In this document: in pieces, positions 52,950 to 62,190 of the stretch
How the letters are laid out: every line of letters begins with the position of its first letter
How positions within the stretch are numbered: position 1 is the first letter of the stretch
Assembly: GCA_963807975.1 (NCBI GenBank)
Contig: CAWEDV010000003.1
Span: 408,665-472,664 of the forward strand
Origin: JAACFF01 sp963807975
GTDB lineage: Bacteria > Chloroflexota > Anaerolineae > Promineifilales > Promineifilaceae
Length of the DNA stretch: 64,000 bases
Direction of reading: 5' to 3'
Translations under genes and position numbers: made by a program
The notes under the pieces: model-generated
What the model saw: the letters and a program-made list of their open reading frames with translations, nothing else
What the model was told of the DNA's origin: nothing
Databases searched by the model: none

Positions 52950-53876
52950 TTATTGATTAAACCAGCTCTTCCATTTCAATTCTGTCAGCTGTGGTCGTGG
53001 ATTTTGGGCCAGGTCGATGGCCATATCTGCCATATGCTGTACAACCCATTCAAAATAAGTTGGTGTCAAAGAATTAATGTCCATATCTGGGGCCGGGTTC
53101 ATGAAATCTATGGCGTAGGGCACGCCATCGCGCACGGCAAACTCGGCCGTGTTCATATCATAGCCCAAAGCCTGCACCAGCTTCAGCGCATCCTTAACCA
53201 CCCGCTCCCCCAACTCCGGGCTCATATGGGCGTGCTCCACATGGTATCGTTTTTCCCCGGGATCATACTTCATCGGCAGCACCTCTTTCTGTCCCAGGCA
53301 CATGCAGCGGATGTAATGGTCCCAATTGATAAACTCCTGCAGCACCATCGTCAGCAGTCCAGATTGGTTGTACGCATTCCAGATATCCTCGATCGTGTGA
53401 CAGATAAACACATCTTTCCAACCGCCACCATGAGCATCTTTCAACACACAGGGTAGGCCAATATAGTCCAATATGGTGTCCCAATCCAGCGGGAAGATTA
53501 AGTTGCGCAGACTCTCCCCATGAACAATACCGGGCACATAATCTTTATTCGGCAGCACCATTGTCTTCGGGTGCGCAACTCCCAACTTTGTCGCCAATGA
53601 AGCCTCGAAGAATTTATCATCGGCGGTCCACATGAAAGGGTTGTTGATTACCGTCGTGCCCTGCAAGACGGCGTTTTTCAAATAGGAACGATAATAGGGA
53701 ACTTCATGGGAAATGCGATCGACGATCACCGCGTACTCGTTGGGCTCGTCCATTCTCGTGCCCCCCAACTGCACCAGTTCCGCGGTTACACCCGCATCAC
53801 GGCCGTTAACCGCTTCAATAAAAGCTGGGGGAAAAGACCATTCACGACCGACCATCAAACCAACTTTTAAAGTCAT
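52950..53876 (-). CDS. ATP-grasp ligase, D-Ala-D-Ala ligase/RimK-like
   Basis: The 308-residue protein begins MTLKVGLMVGREWSFPPAFI. Its ATP-grasp domain has the Lys loop LPCVLKDAHGGGWKDVFIC and ends with the metal-binding part AIDFMNPAPDMDINSL. It lacks the classical D-Ala-D-Ala EINTxPG motif, so it is not a cell-wall ligase. Enzymes of this fold make peptide-like bonds, often in small unusual peptides. It lies 64 bp after an esterase gene and 63 bp before the second ATP-grasp gene, all on one strand. Confidence 0.78.
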   Translation of the reverse strand: MTLKVGLMVGREWSFPPAFIEAVNGRDAGVTAELVQLGGTRMDEPNEYAVIVDRISHEVPYYRSYLKNAVLQGTTVINNPFMWTADDKFFEASLATKLGVAHPKTMVLPNKDYVPGIVHGESLRNLIFPLDWDTILDYIGLPCVLKDAHGGGWKDVFICHTIEDIWNAYNQSGLLTMVLQEFINWDHYIRCMCLGQKEVLPMKYDPGEKRYHVEHAHMSPELGERVVKDALKLVQALGYDMNTAEFAVRDGVPYAIDFMNPAPDMDINSLTPTYFEWVVQHMADMAIDLAQNPRPQLTELKWKSWFNQ

Positions 53877-53940
53877 GTGCTAAATCCTCCTATAGTAATC
53901 ATTTCCCCGCAAACGCACAGTTCCGGGGAAATTTCCACTT

Positions 53941-54660
53941 TCAATCATGTCCCCCAATATAAGCAGCAACCATCTGATGCCAGTATGGCCAATCATGTGA
54001 CCAGCCATCCCACAGGCGCAGCGCGTTGCCGATACCTTTATTCCACAGCGCTGCCGACAGGCGCTCACTGCTTTCCCGTAGCCCATCTCCTTCGCCGACG
54101 ACCAGGATAATATCCATCCGGCGCAGCGCTTCTAAACGTGCCCGATCATGCTCCTGAGGGATGAAGTCACAGGGGCTGTTGTAATAAACATTGTCGTCGT
54201 AATAACCATCCCTCCAGGCGTCGACCGTATAAATGCCGCTCATGCCCAAGGTCCGGCTGACCAGAAAGGGATGGCGCAAAGCGAAATTGACTGCATGATA
54301 AGCACCAAAACTTGCCCCGGTCGTGATCAGAAATGGATTTTGATTCTTTTGCCAGGTCAGCGGCAGTACTTCCTGCAGTAAATACTGCTCATACTGCATG
54401 TGGCGCCACACCCGTTCACCCGGATGCCGCCAGCGAGCATACCAGCTTTCAGCGTCCACGCTGTCGATGCACGTGATCTGCAGCCATCCTCTTTCCAAAT
54501 GTTCGCCCAGGGTGTTCATCATGCCCCGATCTTCCCACTCATAGAAACGACCTTTAGAGGTAGGGAAAACCAGGACGCGAGCCCCGGCGTGACCATAGAT
54601 CAGTAATTCCATATCACGCCCCAAAGCAGGGCTGTACCATCTATGATGTTCACGGTTCAT
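53941..54660 (-). CDS. Esterase family (enterochelin esterase-like) hydrolase
   Basis: The ATG at 54660 follows AAGGAA; the protein has 239 residues and no signal peptide. It contains RVLVFPTSKGRFYEWEDRG, the nucleophile motif ITTGASFGAYHAVNFA, an acid in VVGEGD and the His in WDGWSHDWPYWHQM. It belongs to the esterase D/enterochelin esterase-like group of alpha/beta hydrolases. As first gene of the cassette with two ATP-grasp ligases, it may release, load or cyclise their product. The tight gene order is the main evidence for a joint pathway. Confidence 0.85.
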   Translation of the reverse strand: MNREHHRWYSPALGRDMELLIYGHAGARVLVFPTSKGRFYEWEDRGMMNTLGEHLERGWLQITCIDSVDAESWYARWRHPGERVWRHMQYEQYLLQEVLPLTWQKNQNPFLITTGASFGAYHAVNFALRHPFLVSRTLGMSGIYTVDAWRDGYYDDNVYYNSPCDFIPQEHDRARLEALRRMDIILVVGEGDGLRESSERLSAALWNKGIGNALRLWDGWSHDWPYWHQMVAAYIGGHD

Positions 54661-54770
54661 TAAATAGTTCCTTCTTTCCTTATACTCGAGCAGGATAGAT
54701 TGTATCATTGAATTGGCTCAAATGTGAGAAAGCGGCATAATTGAATTGAACCAAAATCTGGACGGACAGT

Positions 54771-55844
54771 ATGCTCGATATGATAACAAAAGTCGTGGCG
54801 CGCTACGATGAAATTGAACGACAAATGGCGGATCCGCAAGTGTTGACCGACCATGTAAAGCTCACCCAATTGGCTCAAGAACGAGCCGAGATCGCACCTC
54901 TGGTTGAAGCTTTCAACAGGCATCAGAAGCTCAGCGAAGAGTTGCTAGAAGCGCGCGAACTGCAAGAATTGGCGGAGGATCCGGAAATGGTTGAATTGGC
55001 CTCCGATGAGATCAACAGCCTCACCAAAAAACTCGCCAAGCTGGAAAAGAAAATGCGCAGCCTGCTGGTTCCTAAGGATCCCCGTGACAATAAGAACGTC
55101 TACCTCGAAATCCGTGCCGGGGCCGGCGGTGATGAAGCCGGTATCTTCGGCGCTGACCTGCTGCGCATGTATATGCGTTACGCCGAAAGAAGAAAATGGA
55201 AAACACAGATTGCCGATGAAAATCACACTGGGGTGGGGGGCTACAAGGAAGTTGTCCTTCTTGTGCGTGGCAAAGGAGCCTTCTCTCGTTTCAAGTTCGA
55301 GAGCGGCGTTCATCGTGTGCAGCGTGTCCCCACGACTGAGTCTCAAGGGCGTATCCATACCAGCACCGCCACCGTCGCTGTGATGCCCGAAATCGACGAT
55401 GTCGAAATCACGCTTGATGAGCGAGATCTGGAAATCACCCCCGAATTCTCCTCTGGCCCGGGTGGGCAGCACATGCAAAAAAATGCCACCGCCGCCCGTA
55501 TCGTGCACAAGCCCTCCGGTCTGATGGTCAAAATTCAATCGGAACGAAGCCTCAGCCAGAACAAGCGCCTGGGAATGGCCATCCTTCAAGCCCGTTTGCA
55601 AGATGCCGGAGAAGCCAAGCAGCATGCCGAGGTGGCTGCGGAACGCAAGGCGCAGGTAGGCAGCGGTGATCGCAGCGAAAAAATCCGTACCTACAATTAC
55701 CCCCAATCGCGCGTGACCGATCACCGCATTGGCCTCACCACCTATAATTTGCAGGGGACCATGGATGGCGACCTCGATCCTTATATTGATGCGCTCACGG
55801 TTGCCGATGAAGCCGAAAAGATGGCCGCTGTCGGCAGTGCTTAA
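54771..55844 (+). CDS. prfA: Peptide chain release factor 1
   Basis: The 357-residue protein has the length of RF1, the domain order and the PxT-type stop-codon reader P187-T188-T189 in RVPTTESQGRIHTSTA. The catalytic motif GGQ is at residues 231-233 in SSGPGGQHMQKNATAA. RF1 reads UAA and UAG and releases the peptide. The sequence after GGQ is unusual: most RF1 proteins have GGQHVN followed by TDSA, here GGQHMQKNATAA. It is followed by a MaoC gene, not by prmC, which normally methylates the GGQ glutamine. Confidence 0.92.
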   Translation: MLDMITKVVARYDEIERQMADPQVLTDHVKLTQLAQERAEIAPLVEAFNRHQKLSEELLEARELQELAEDPEMVELASDEINSLTKKLAKLEKKMRSLLVPKDPRDNKNVYLEIRAGAGGDEAGIFGADLLRMYMRYAERRKWKTQIADENHTGVGGYKEVVLLVRGKGAFSRFKFESGVHRVQRVPTTESQGRIHTSTATVAVMPEIDDVEITLDERDLEITPEFSSGPGGQHMQKNATAARIVHKPSGLMVKIQSERSLSQNKRLGMAILQARLQDAGEAKQHAEVAAERKAQVGSGDRSEKIRTYNYPQSRVTDHRIGLTTYNLQGTMDGDLDPYIDALTVADEAEKMAAVGSA

Positions 55845-55868
55845 GAACCAAATCGATAGGAGCTCCCC

Positions 55869-56333
55869 ATGACAGAACTCAAATACAAGCCCCGTGGACT
55901 CTATTTCGAGGAATTCGAAGTAGGCCATAAATTGATCACCGCCGGGCGAACCATCACCGAATCCGATATCGTTCGTTTCGCCGGTTTGTCCGGTGATTTC
56001 AACCAGATGCATACCGATGCCCAATATGCCGCTGCCGGCGCATTTGAAAAACGTGTGGCCCATGGATTATTGGTGCAGTCCATTGCCACGGGCCTCGCTG
56101 TCCAATCAGGCGTTATTGAAGGGACTGTGCTCGCCTTCCGCGAGCTGAGCACCAAGTTCAGCCTGCCCGTATTTATTGGCGACACAATTCATGTTACCTT
56201 GGAAATTATGGAGACGAAGCCCTTGCCACGCCTGGGTGGTGGGCAAGTCGTTATGAAATTTCGCATTCTAAATCAGGAGGGTAAGGCCGTACAGCGTGGC
56301 AGTTGGCTGATGCTGGTACAAGGCAAAGAGTGA
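55869..56333 (+). CDS. MaoC-like acyl dehydratase
   Basis: The 154-residue hot-dog-fold protein contains the hydratase 2 motif in FAGLSGDFNQMHTDAQYAAA with the catalytic Asp and His, followed by FEKRVAHGLLVQSIATGL. MaoC-type enzymes hydrate enoyl-CoA or act on related thioesters. It starts 24 bp after prfA, behind a GATAGGAG site, and is probably co-transcribed with it, although the functions are unrelated. The exact acyl substrate is unknown. Confidence 0.9.
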   Translation: MTELKYKPRGLYFEEFEVGHKLITAGRTITESDIVRFAGLSGDFNQMHTDAQYAAAGAFEKRVAHGLLVQSIATGLAVQSGVIEGTVLAFRELSTKFSLPVFIGDTIHVTLEIMETKPLPRLGGGQVVMKFRILNQEGKAVQRGSWLMLVQGKE

Positions 56334-56405
56334 GCCTGGGCCTGATTGGCCAACGAATTGTGCCCTTTGGGGAACATTTTGGCCCTGTTTGTCGTTTCAT
56401 GATCC

Positions 56406-59400
56406 ATGAGCGATAAAGACGAAAAAGAACAGCAAGAAGAGCAGGATCGTGCGCCGGACCCCCAAACGCCTGATGCTCCTTCCTTAGCCCCTGCCGCTGA
56501 GGAGCATGAAGGCACCATTTCCCTGCTTGATCTCATTCGTGAGACGAAGGGGGCTGATGCGCCGGGCACACCCGAGGAGGACACGGCCGAAATCCCTGCC
56601 CCCCTGGTCGTGACCGTGCCGGATGAAGACGAGCCCACGGTCACCCTTACCAGTGAACCCAAAACCCAGGAAGCCCAACCCAGCCCGCTGCCGCTTTCAG
56701 CGGAACAGCTGCGCACGCCTGCCGAACGGCCGTTAGAGCAGGACCCAGAAGCAACCGAAGTACAACCTCGCGTCGCCTTCGCCCGTCCCCAAAGCGCCAC
56801 ACCCGTCGAAGAGCAGCCAACCCAGGTCCACGACATAAGCCCCGCGGTCACCGTACCTTCTGCGGCAGTCAGGCCTGCCGCTGCCCGGCCCGTGCCCCAG
56901 CCCGTACGGCAAAGCGCGCCACCGCTGGTCAGCGCGCCGCCCGCCAAACGAAACTGGGGCAGTTGTTTAGGACGTCTCATTCTATTCTTCCTCGTCGCTG
57001 GTGTCCTGCTCCTGACCCTGGGCGTCGCCACCGCCGCCATCGGCTATACCGGCATCGCGCGCACCCTACCGCCCCCCAGCGAACTCAGCGCTCGCGCCAG
57101 TGCCTTTGAGACGGTGCGCATCTACGACCGCTTCGGCAATTTACTCTACTCCCAGGCTGATCCCAACACCGGCAACCGTTTGTACGTACCCCTGGACCGG
57201 ATTTCACCTCATCTAATAAACGCCACCATTGCCACCGAAGATTCTCGCTTCTACCAGAATCCCGGATTCGACATCTTCGGCCTCTCCCGCGCGATCATGC
57301 AGGCCGCCCAAGAGGGTGAAACCATCGCCGGAACCAGCACCATCACCCAGCAGCTTGTGCGCGCCGTTCTCCTCGATGAATCTGAGCGCATGGAGCGCAC
57401 CTTTCGCCGCAAAGTTCGCGAGATTATCCTCGCCGCCGAAATCTCCCGTACTTATGAAAAAAGCGAAATCTTAGAACTGTATCTAAACGAAATCTATTAT
57501 GGCAATCTCGCCTATGGCATCGAAGCTGCCGCCCAGACTTATTTCGACAAACCCGCGGCTGAATTGAATCTTGCCCAAGCTTCGCTCCTGGCCGGTTTGC
57601 CCCAGGCGCCCGCTCTTTGGGATCCCTATTCGGCCCCAGAGAAAGCGCTCGGCCGCCAGAGCGAAGTGCTCAGCTTGATGATCGCCGACGACTTTATCAC
57701 TGTTGAAGAGGCGCGCGCCGCCCAGGATGAAGCCAACCTGATATTGGCCACCCTATCGCCGCCAACGGTCACCATTAAACATCCCCATTTCACCTTGACC
57801 GTCCTGCAGCAGGCGGAAGATATACTCGGCGCGCAGTCCATCTATCGCGGCGGGCTGCAGATCTTTACCACCCTCGATCCCGACACGCAGCGCCTGGCTG
57901 AAACGGCCGTCAACGATCAGCGCGCCAATATCAATGCCGCCGGGGCCAACAACGCGGCCATGGTCGTGCTCAAACCTGATTCCGGCGATATCCTGGCCCT
58001 GATCGGCAGCGCCGATTTCCAAGATGAATCTATCAGCGGGCAGGTCAACATGGCCCTCACCCCGCGCCAGCCCGGATCATCCATCAAACCCCTGGTCTAT
58101 CTCTCGGCCATGGAACGTGGCTGGACCCCCTCGACCCTCTTATGGGACGTGCCCACCCAATTCCCTGATGCCTCGGGCAATATTTATGAACCCAAGAACT
58201 ATGATGATCAGTTCCACGGCCCCCTGCGCCTGCGTTTGGCCTTGGGCAATTCCTACAATATACCTGCCGTAAAAGCGTTGGAATATGTCGGCGTCTGCAA
58301 CTTCATCGCCAATGTGCAGAAGTTGGGCCTGACCGATCTGCTCGATGCCGGTTGCTCCGAGGTTGGACAGCCCCGCGATCATGGCCTTTCTCTGGCCTTA
58401 GGTGGTGGGGAAGTTTCGCCTTTGCAAATGGCCGGTGGATTTGGGGCGCTGGCCAACCAGGGGCGCTATATGCCTCCCTTTGGCATCAGCCGCATCGAGA
58501 ACAACCGGGGCGAGATCGTCTTTGAGTATACGCCCCCGGATCCCGCGGCTGCCCAGGTCGTGCGCCCCGAACATGCCTACCTGCTCAGCGATATTCTCTC
58601 CGATGATGATGCCCGGCAGCCTGCCTTCGGCCGCAGCAGCAGCCTCGTCATCCCCGGTCGCGATGCAGCCGTCAAGACCGGAACCTCCGGCAGCAGCGCC
58701 CAGGACGTCCGTGATGCTTGGACCATCGGCTATACACCTGATGTCGTCAGCGCGGTCTGGGTGGGCAACACCGATAACAGTCCCCTTGCCGCCGGACAGT
58801 CAGGCACAGGGGTCGCCGCACCGATCTGGAACAGCTTCATGAGCCAATATCTGGCCAATCGCCAGCAGTTGCCTTTTAACCGCCCCACTGCCGTGGTCGA
58901 TGTTGAGATCTGCGCCGATTCCGGAACCCAGCCCGGCGCTGAATGCCTCAGCCGCGGCCAGGAGATTTTCGCCGCCGATCAGCCGCCGCTGGACAGCAGC
59001 CATGACTTCATCCAGAAGCAGGCCATAGATCTTTGGACCCAGCTTCTGGCCACCAACGCCTGTCCTGAAGCCGTTTACGACGCCAATTTCTTCACCATGC
59101 TCGTCTTTGGCAACGACAACGTGCTGCAGCGTGAGCGCAACGGCGCCCAGCTTTGGCTCGAACAAACGCCTGTCGGGCGTAACTGGGCTGCCAAACGAGA
59201 GATCAGCATCCCCCTGCGCCTGCCCCCCAATCGCTCCTGTGACGGCTCAACGCCTCGCCCGCGGGCCGAGATCCTGCAGCCCGCCAATGGCAGCGAGGTG
59301 ATTAATGTGGCCACCATCATTGGTTCCGCTTCCGGTCCCGGCTACACTGGCTACCAGGTAGAATACGGCCTTGGTTATGAACCGGGGGGCTGGGGCGCCA

Positions 59401-59789
59401 TCAGTGGCTACCAGCCCTTCACCGTTGACAATGGCTATTTGGCTGATTGGAATACCACCCAGCTTGCCCTTTCTGGCCCGGCAACCGTACGCCTCATTAT
59501 CTTTGGTCCCGACAATCCTTTTACTCCTGAACAAGATCCGGTGACCATGGAAAAACGGGTTGTGCTGACCGTCCTACAACCGACGCCCACGCCCACGCCG
59601 ACGCCCACGAATACACCGACGCCCACAGCGACATTCACACCCACGCCGACACCATCGCTGGAGCCAACCATTCCGCCAACCTCCACACCCTTCCCCACCT
59701 TTGTCCCTGATCCGGCTACTCCCTTTACGCCTGTGGAAACCTTACTTCCCATTCCCACTTTCACGCCTGAAGGGACGCCCTATCCATAA
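56406..59789 (+). CDS. Class A penicillin-binding protein with Pro/Thr-rich tail
   Basis: The 1127-residue protein has a disordered acidic and Pro-rich cytoplasmic part (1-180), a membrane helix at about 190-215 and a glycosyltransferase 51 domain (about 240-420; EDSRFYQNPGFDIFGLSRAI, GTSTITQQLVRAVLL). The transpeptidase domain (about 500-820) has SSIK in RQPGSSIKPLV, SYN in LGNSYNIPAV and KTG in AAVKTGTSGSSAQD. A further beta-rich domain follows, and the end is a Pro/Thr repeat (PTPTPTPTPTNTPTPTATFT) outside the cell. It polymerises and cross-links peptidoglycan. The long cytoplasmic and repeat parts make it larger than typical PBP1. Confidence 0.93.
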   Translation: MSDKDEKEQQEEQDRAPDPQTPDAPSLAPAAEEHEGTISLLDLIRETKGADAPGTPEEDTAEIPAPLVVTVPDEDEPTVTLTSEPKTQEAQPSPLPLSAEQLRTPAERPLEQDPEATEVQPRVAFARPQSATPVEEQPTQVHDISPAVTVPSAAVRPAAARPVPQPVRQSAPPLVSAPPAKRNWGSCLGRLILFFLVAGVLLLTLGVATAAIGYTGIARTLPPPSELSARASAFETVRIYDRFGNLLYSQADPNTGNRLYVPLDRISPHLINATIATEDSRFYQNPGFDIFGLSRAIMQAAQEGETIAGTSTITQQLVRAVLLDESERMERTFRRKVREIILAAEISRTYEKSEILELYLNEIYYGNLAYGIEAAAQTYFDKPAAELNLAQASLLAGLPQAPALWDPYSAPEKALGRQSEVLSLMIADDFITVEEARAAQDEANLILATLSPPTVTIKHPHFTLTVLQQAEDILGAQSIYRGGLQIFTTLDPDTQRLAETAVNDQRANINAAGANNAAMVVLKPDSGDILALIGSADFQDESISGQVNMALTPRQPGSSIKPLVYLSAMERGWTPSTLLWDVPTQFPDASGNIYEPKNYDDQFHGPLRLRLALGNSYNIPAVKALEYVGVCNFIANVQKLGLTDLLDAGCSEVGQPRDHGLSLALGGGEVSPLQMAGGFGALANQGRYMPPFGISRIENNRGEIVFEYTPPDPAAAQVVRPEHAYLLSDILSDDDARQPAFGRSSSLVIPGRDAAVKTGTSGSSAQDVRDAWTIGYTPDVVSAVWVGNTDNSPLAAGQSGTGVAAPIWNSFMSQYLANRQQLPFNRPTAVVDVEICADSGTQPGAECLSRGQEIFAADQPPLDSSHDFIQKQAIDLWTQLLATNACPEAVYDANFFTMLVFGNDNVLQRERNGAQLWLEQTPVGRNWAAKREISIPLRLPPNRSCDGSTPRPRAEILQPANGSEVINVATIIGSASGPGYTGYQVEYGLGYEPGGWGAISGYQPFTVDNGYLADWNTTQLALSGPATVRLIIFGPDNPFTPEQDPVTMEKRVVLTVLQPTPTPTPTPTNTPTPTATFTPTPTPSLEPTIPPTSTPFPTFVPDPATPFTPVETLLPIPTFTPEGTPYP

Positions 59790-59801
59790 GCGAGAAAATA
59801 T

Positions 59802-60521
59802 ATGAGTGACCATGCCATAAAAGCTGTCTTCTTCGATTGGGATGGAACCCTGGCCACTATTGACCTACCTTCAATCAGCATAAGTGATCGTCTGGCGCTC
59901 ATGTTCCAGATGGCCGGTTTGCCCTACACGGAAGAACAGATGGCTGCCGCCATAGAGCAGTATGCCGCCGATGAGGGGCAGGAACAGATTAAGCGCTTTG
60001 GCGCCGCCCAAACCCGGCGCGAGATCACCAACCACTACGCCCAGATCTTACGGCGCTTAGGACACCAGGACACCAGCTGGCAACTGACCCTCGCCATCTA
60101 CCGCACCTATGCCAATTTGCCCTGGCTGCTCTACGAAGACAGCCGCGCCGTTGTCCAGGCCGTGCGCGATCAAGGCTACATCGTCGGCATTCTCTCCAAT
60201 CATTCCCACTCCGCCCGCCGCCTGATGGAAGAATTGATGGGCGACCTGATTCCTGCCCGCCAGATCATCATCAGCGAAGAAGTCGGCGTCCATAAGCCGG
60301 CCAAAACCATCTACCGTCATGCCGCATCTTGTGTGCGCACACCACCTGCCAACTGTCTCTTGGTGGGCGACAACTACACCGCAGATGCCCTCGGCGCTGT
60401 CCAAAACGGCCGCTTTGCCCAAGGCGTCTGGCTCAACCGCAAACAGCAAGATCTGCCCCACCCCCTCCCGCCTCGTATCTCCATAATCACGACGCTTGTT
60501 CAGCTTTTGGACCTTCTTTGA
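59802..60521 (+). CDS. HAD family hydrolase
   Basis: The 239-residue protein has motif I VFFDWDGTLATID with the nucleophile Asp, a helical cap (residues about 25-105), motif II in VGILSNHSHSARR, motif III Lys in EEVGVHKPAKTIYRHA and motif IV in CLLVGDNYTADALGAVQ. It resembles phosphoglycolate-phosphatase-like or PGMB-like members. The substrate is a small phosphate ester. The gene lies 12 bp after the penicillin-binding protein, probably co-transcribed. Confidence 0.88.
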   Translation: MSDHAIKAVFFDWDGTLATIDLPSISISDRLALMFQMAGLPYTEEQMAAAIEQYAADEGQEQIKRFGAAQTRREITNHYAQILRRLGHQDTSWQLTLAIYRTYANLPWLLYEDSRAVVQAVRDQGYIVGILSNHSHSARRLMEELMGDLIPARQIIISEEVGVHKPAKTIYRHAASCVRTPPANCLLVGDNYTADALGAVQNGRFAQGVWLNRKQQDLPHPLPPRISIITTLVQLLDLL

Positions 60522-60648
60522 TAGAGCAGTTAGCAAATAGCAAATAAACAGTTGACACGTTATCAAGATTTCCGTTTTTATAGGTGGTTGATTGTTTTCT
60601 TTTCCTTACTTTTCATAATAATAAACTAATCTTCCTCAAATCCCCCCC

Positions 60649-60942
60649 CTCAGCTTCGCCACCCAAAGCGGCCGTTCGCGCATCGCCCTCAACACCATCG
60701 CCCTCATACTGGGCGTGGCCACCATGTTCAGCCTCCTCGGCGCCGGTGCCTCCTTACTCGGCCGTGTCTTGCTGTAAAACCAGCAGATCCTGCTGCTCAT
60801 CGGCGGCGCCCTGCTCATGCTCAACGGCACCCTGGCCCAATTCAATGCCCTCATCCCACCTCATCTTGCCATTTGGTTCGCCAGCTTCGAAGACCAACCA
60901 ATTGGCCTTTTTGCCCAGCATGAAGCGGCTGCCGCTTCATGA
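60649..60942 (+). pseudogene. Remnant of a ccdA/DsbD-like cytochrome c biogenesis gene
   Basis: An in-frame reading of 60649-60942 gives SGRSRIALNTIALILGVA, TMFSLLGAGASLLGRVLL, a TAA stop at 60775-60777, then NQQILLLIGGALLMLNGT. This matches the middle helices of CcdA-like membrane proteins, where the stop replaces a Gln. There is no start codon and the last part (after about 60845) no longer fits. It is a decayed piece, not a functional gene. The gap 60522-60960 holds nothing else. Confidence 0.7.
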
Positions 60943-60960
60943 AGTAAAAGGAGAGATTGA

Positions 60961-61779
60961 ATGACACAATATGGGAACATTTCCTCATTCTGGCTCGTAG
61001 TAGGCGCCGTTGTCTTGCTTATATTCGGCGCAGCCCTCATCTTCAATCAACGTGACTTCACTTCACCCAGGCCAGATCAAGCGGCTCTCCGCGCAGAGTC
61101 TGTCGCCGCTCCAGAGCCGGCCGCTCAAGCAGCCGAAGTTGAGTCCGCAGTGGTCGAAGCTGCTGCCCCCGCAAATCCTGCCCCCGCAGGTCCTGCTCTT
61201 GATCCGCCGGCACCAGCAGTTCCATCTGCGACCCAGATCCTCACCGTCGATGACCGGCCCGATCGTCTGCGCTCCCTCACCAGCAGTTGGAACACCGACT
61301 GGGAGCGCCACACCATCGACTATCAGAGCATTCTATCCGGTGATCCGCCGCGCGACGGTATCCCCTCCATTGACGAGCCCCGCTTCGTCGATCAGGCTGC
61401 CGCGGCTGAATGGCTGGCCCCCAATGAGCCCGTCATCGTCCTGGAGATCGAAGGTGATGCCCGCGCCTACCCCTTGCCGGTCATTACCTGGCATGAAATC
61501 GTCAACGATACCGTCGGCGATATCCCCGTCGTCGTTACCTTCTGTCCCCTCTGCAGCTCCGCCCTCGTCTTCGACCGTCGCTTCGCCGGCCAGGTCTTTG
61601 AGTTCGGCGTCTCCGGCCTGACGGTTGATTTGCTCGAGGATGTTCTCCCGCTTAACACCAATGTCATGACCGTGAACAGAAACACCCAGCATGTGGCCGA
61701 GAAATTAGAAGCAAAATTGGGAGATGAGCAGCTCATTTATTGCTTCAGGTGCGAACCAAAACACTCACTGAAGAGTTGA
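60961..61779 (+). CDS. DUF3179 protein, truncated and fused to unrelated tail
   Basis: The 272-residue frame starts after AAAGGAGAG with a membrane anchor (about 10-27) and an Ala/Pro linker. The DUF3179 domain begins at GIPSIDEPRF (about 133) and has AYPLPVITWHEIVND and VTFCPLCSSALVFDR with its Cys pair. After EFGVSGL (about residue 220) the usual continuation of the family is replaced by unrelated sequence (TVDLLEDVLPLN...), so about 100 residues of the domain are lost. It was probably created by a deletion or recombination and may be non-functional. Confidence 0.65.
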   Translation: MTQYGNISSFWLVVGAVVLLIFGAALIFNQRDFTSPRPDQAALRAESVAAPEPAAQAAEVESAVVEAAAPANPAPAGPALDPPAPAVPSATQILTVDDRPDRLRSLTSSWNTDWERHTIDYQSILSGDPPRDGIPSIDEPRFVDQAAAAEWLAPNEPVIVLEIEGDARAYPLPVITWHEIVNDTVGDIPVVVTFCPLCSSALVFDRRFAGQVFEFGVSGLTVDLLEDVLPLNTNVMTVNRNTQHVAEKLEAKLGDEQLIYCFRCEPKHSLKS

Positions 61780-61867
61780 GAGACAATTTCTGCCGCTGGT
61801 ATCCAGGGATGGTACGTGCCGCCGAACATTTGCCTCTAGTAGTTTAGCCCCTGGTTTATTGTGCTCT

Positions 61868-61993
61868 TCATAATGCAGTAAGGCGCTCATTCGCCAGCGC
61901 TTGCAAGGCGCGCTTCAATTCTCCAGGCGCAGCGAAATTAATAACTTCTGCACTGGCAGTTATTTGTTCGATTTTTTCTTTTGTTTGGGTCAT
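61868..61993 (-). CDS. Possible 41-residue helical protein
   Basis: An ATG at 61993 opens a frame for a charged, helical 41-residue peptide (MTQTKEKIEQITASAEVI...). No clear ribosome site is present. It is the only coding hint in the gap 61780-62190 and may be a remnant of a lost gene. Confidence 0.2.
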   Translation of the reverse strand: MTQTKEKIEQITASAEVINFAAPGELKRALQALANERLTAL

Positions 61994-62190
61994 ATGTGGT
62001 GCCAAACTGGTACTACATTGGAATTATAGGCCCATCCGTATTGTGTTTGTCAAGGACCAGTCGATTAGAGTATGCTGTTGTTACCCTCTTGTATTGCTCA
62101 ACTTCCTCGAAACGATCATGCCCTGTTGGTTTTGATGACCTGCATCAAGGCGTATAATAAGGCACGTACCCAGACGGAGGTCTAAAAGCG

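Noticed and set aside
54945..56063. Long minus-strand open frame (372 codons) opposite prfA and the MaoC gene
   Set aside because: It is a shadow of two certain plus-strand genes, has no recognisable motif and no ribosome site.
56273..57040. 255-codon minus-strand frame rich in Ser, Gly and Arg
   Set aside because: Low-complexity product opposite the disordered N-terminus of the penicillin-binding protein.
59435..59764. 109-codon minus-strand frame rich in Gly-Val
   Set aside because: Mirror of the Pro/Thr codon repeat in the penicillin-binding protein.
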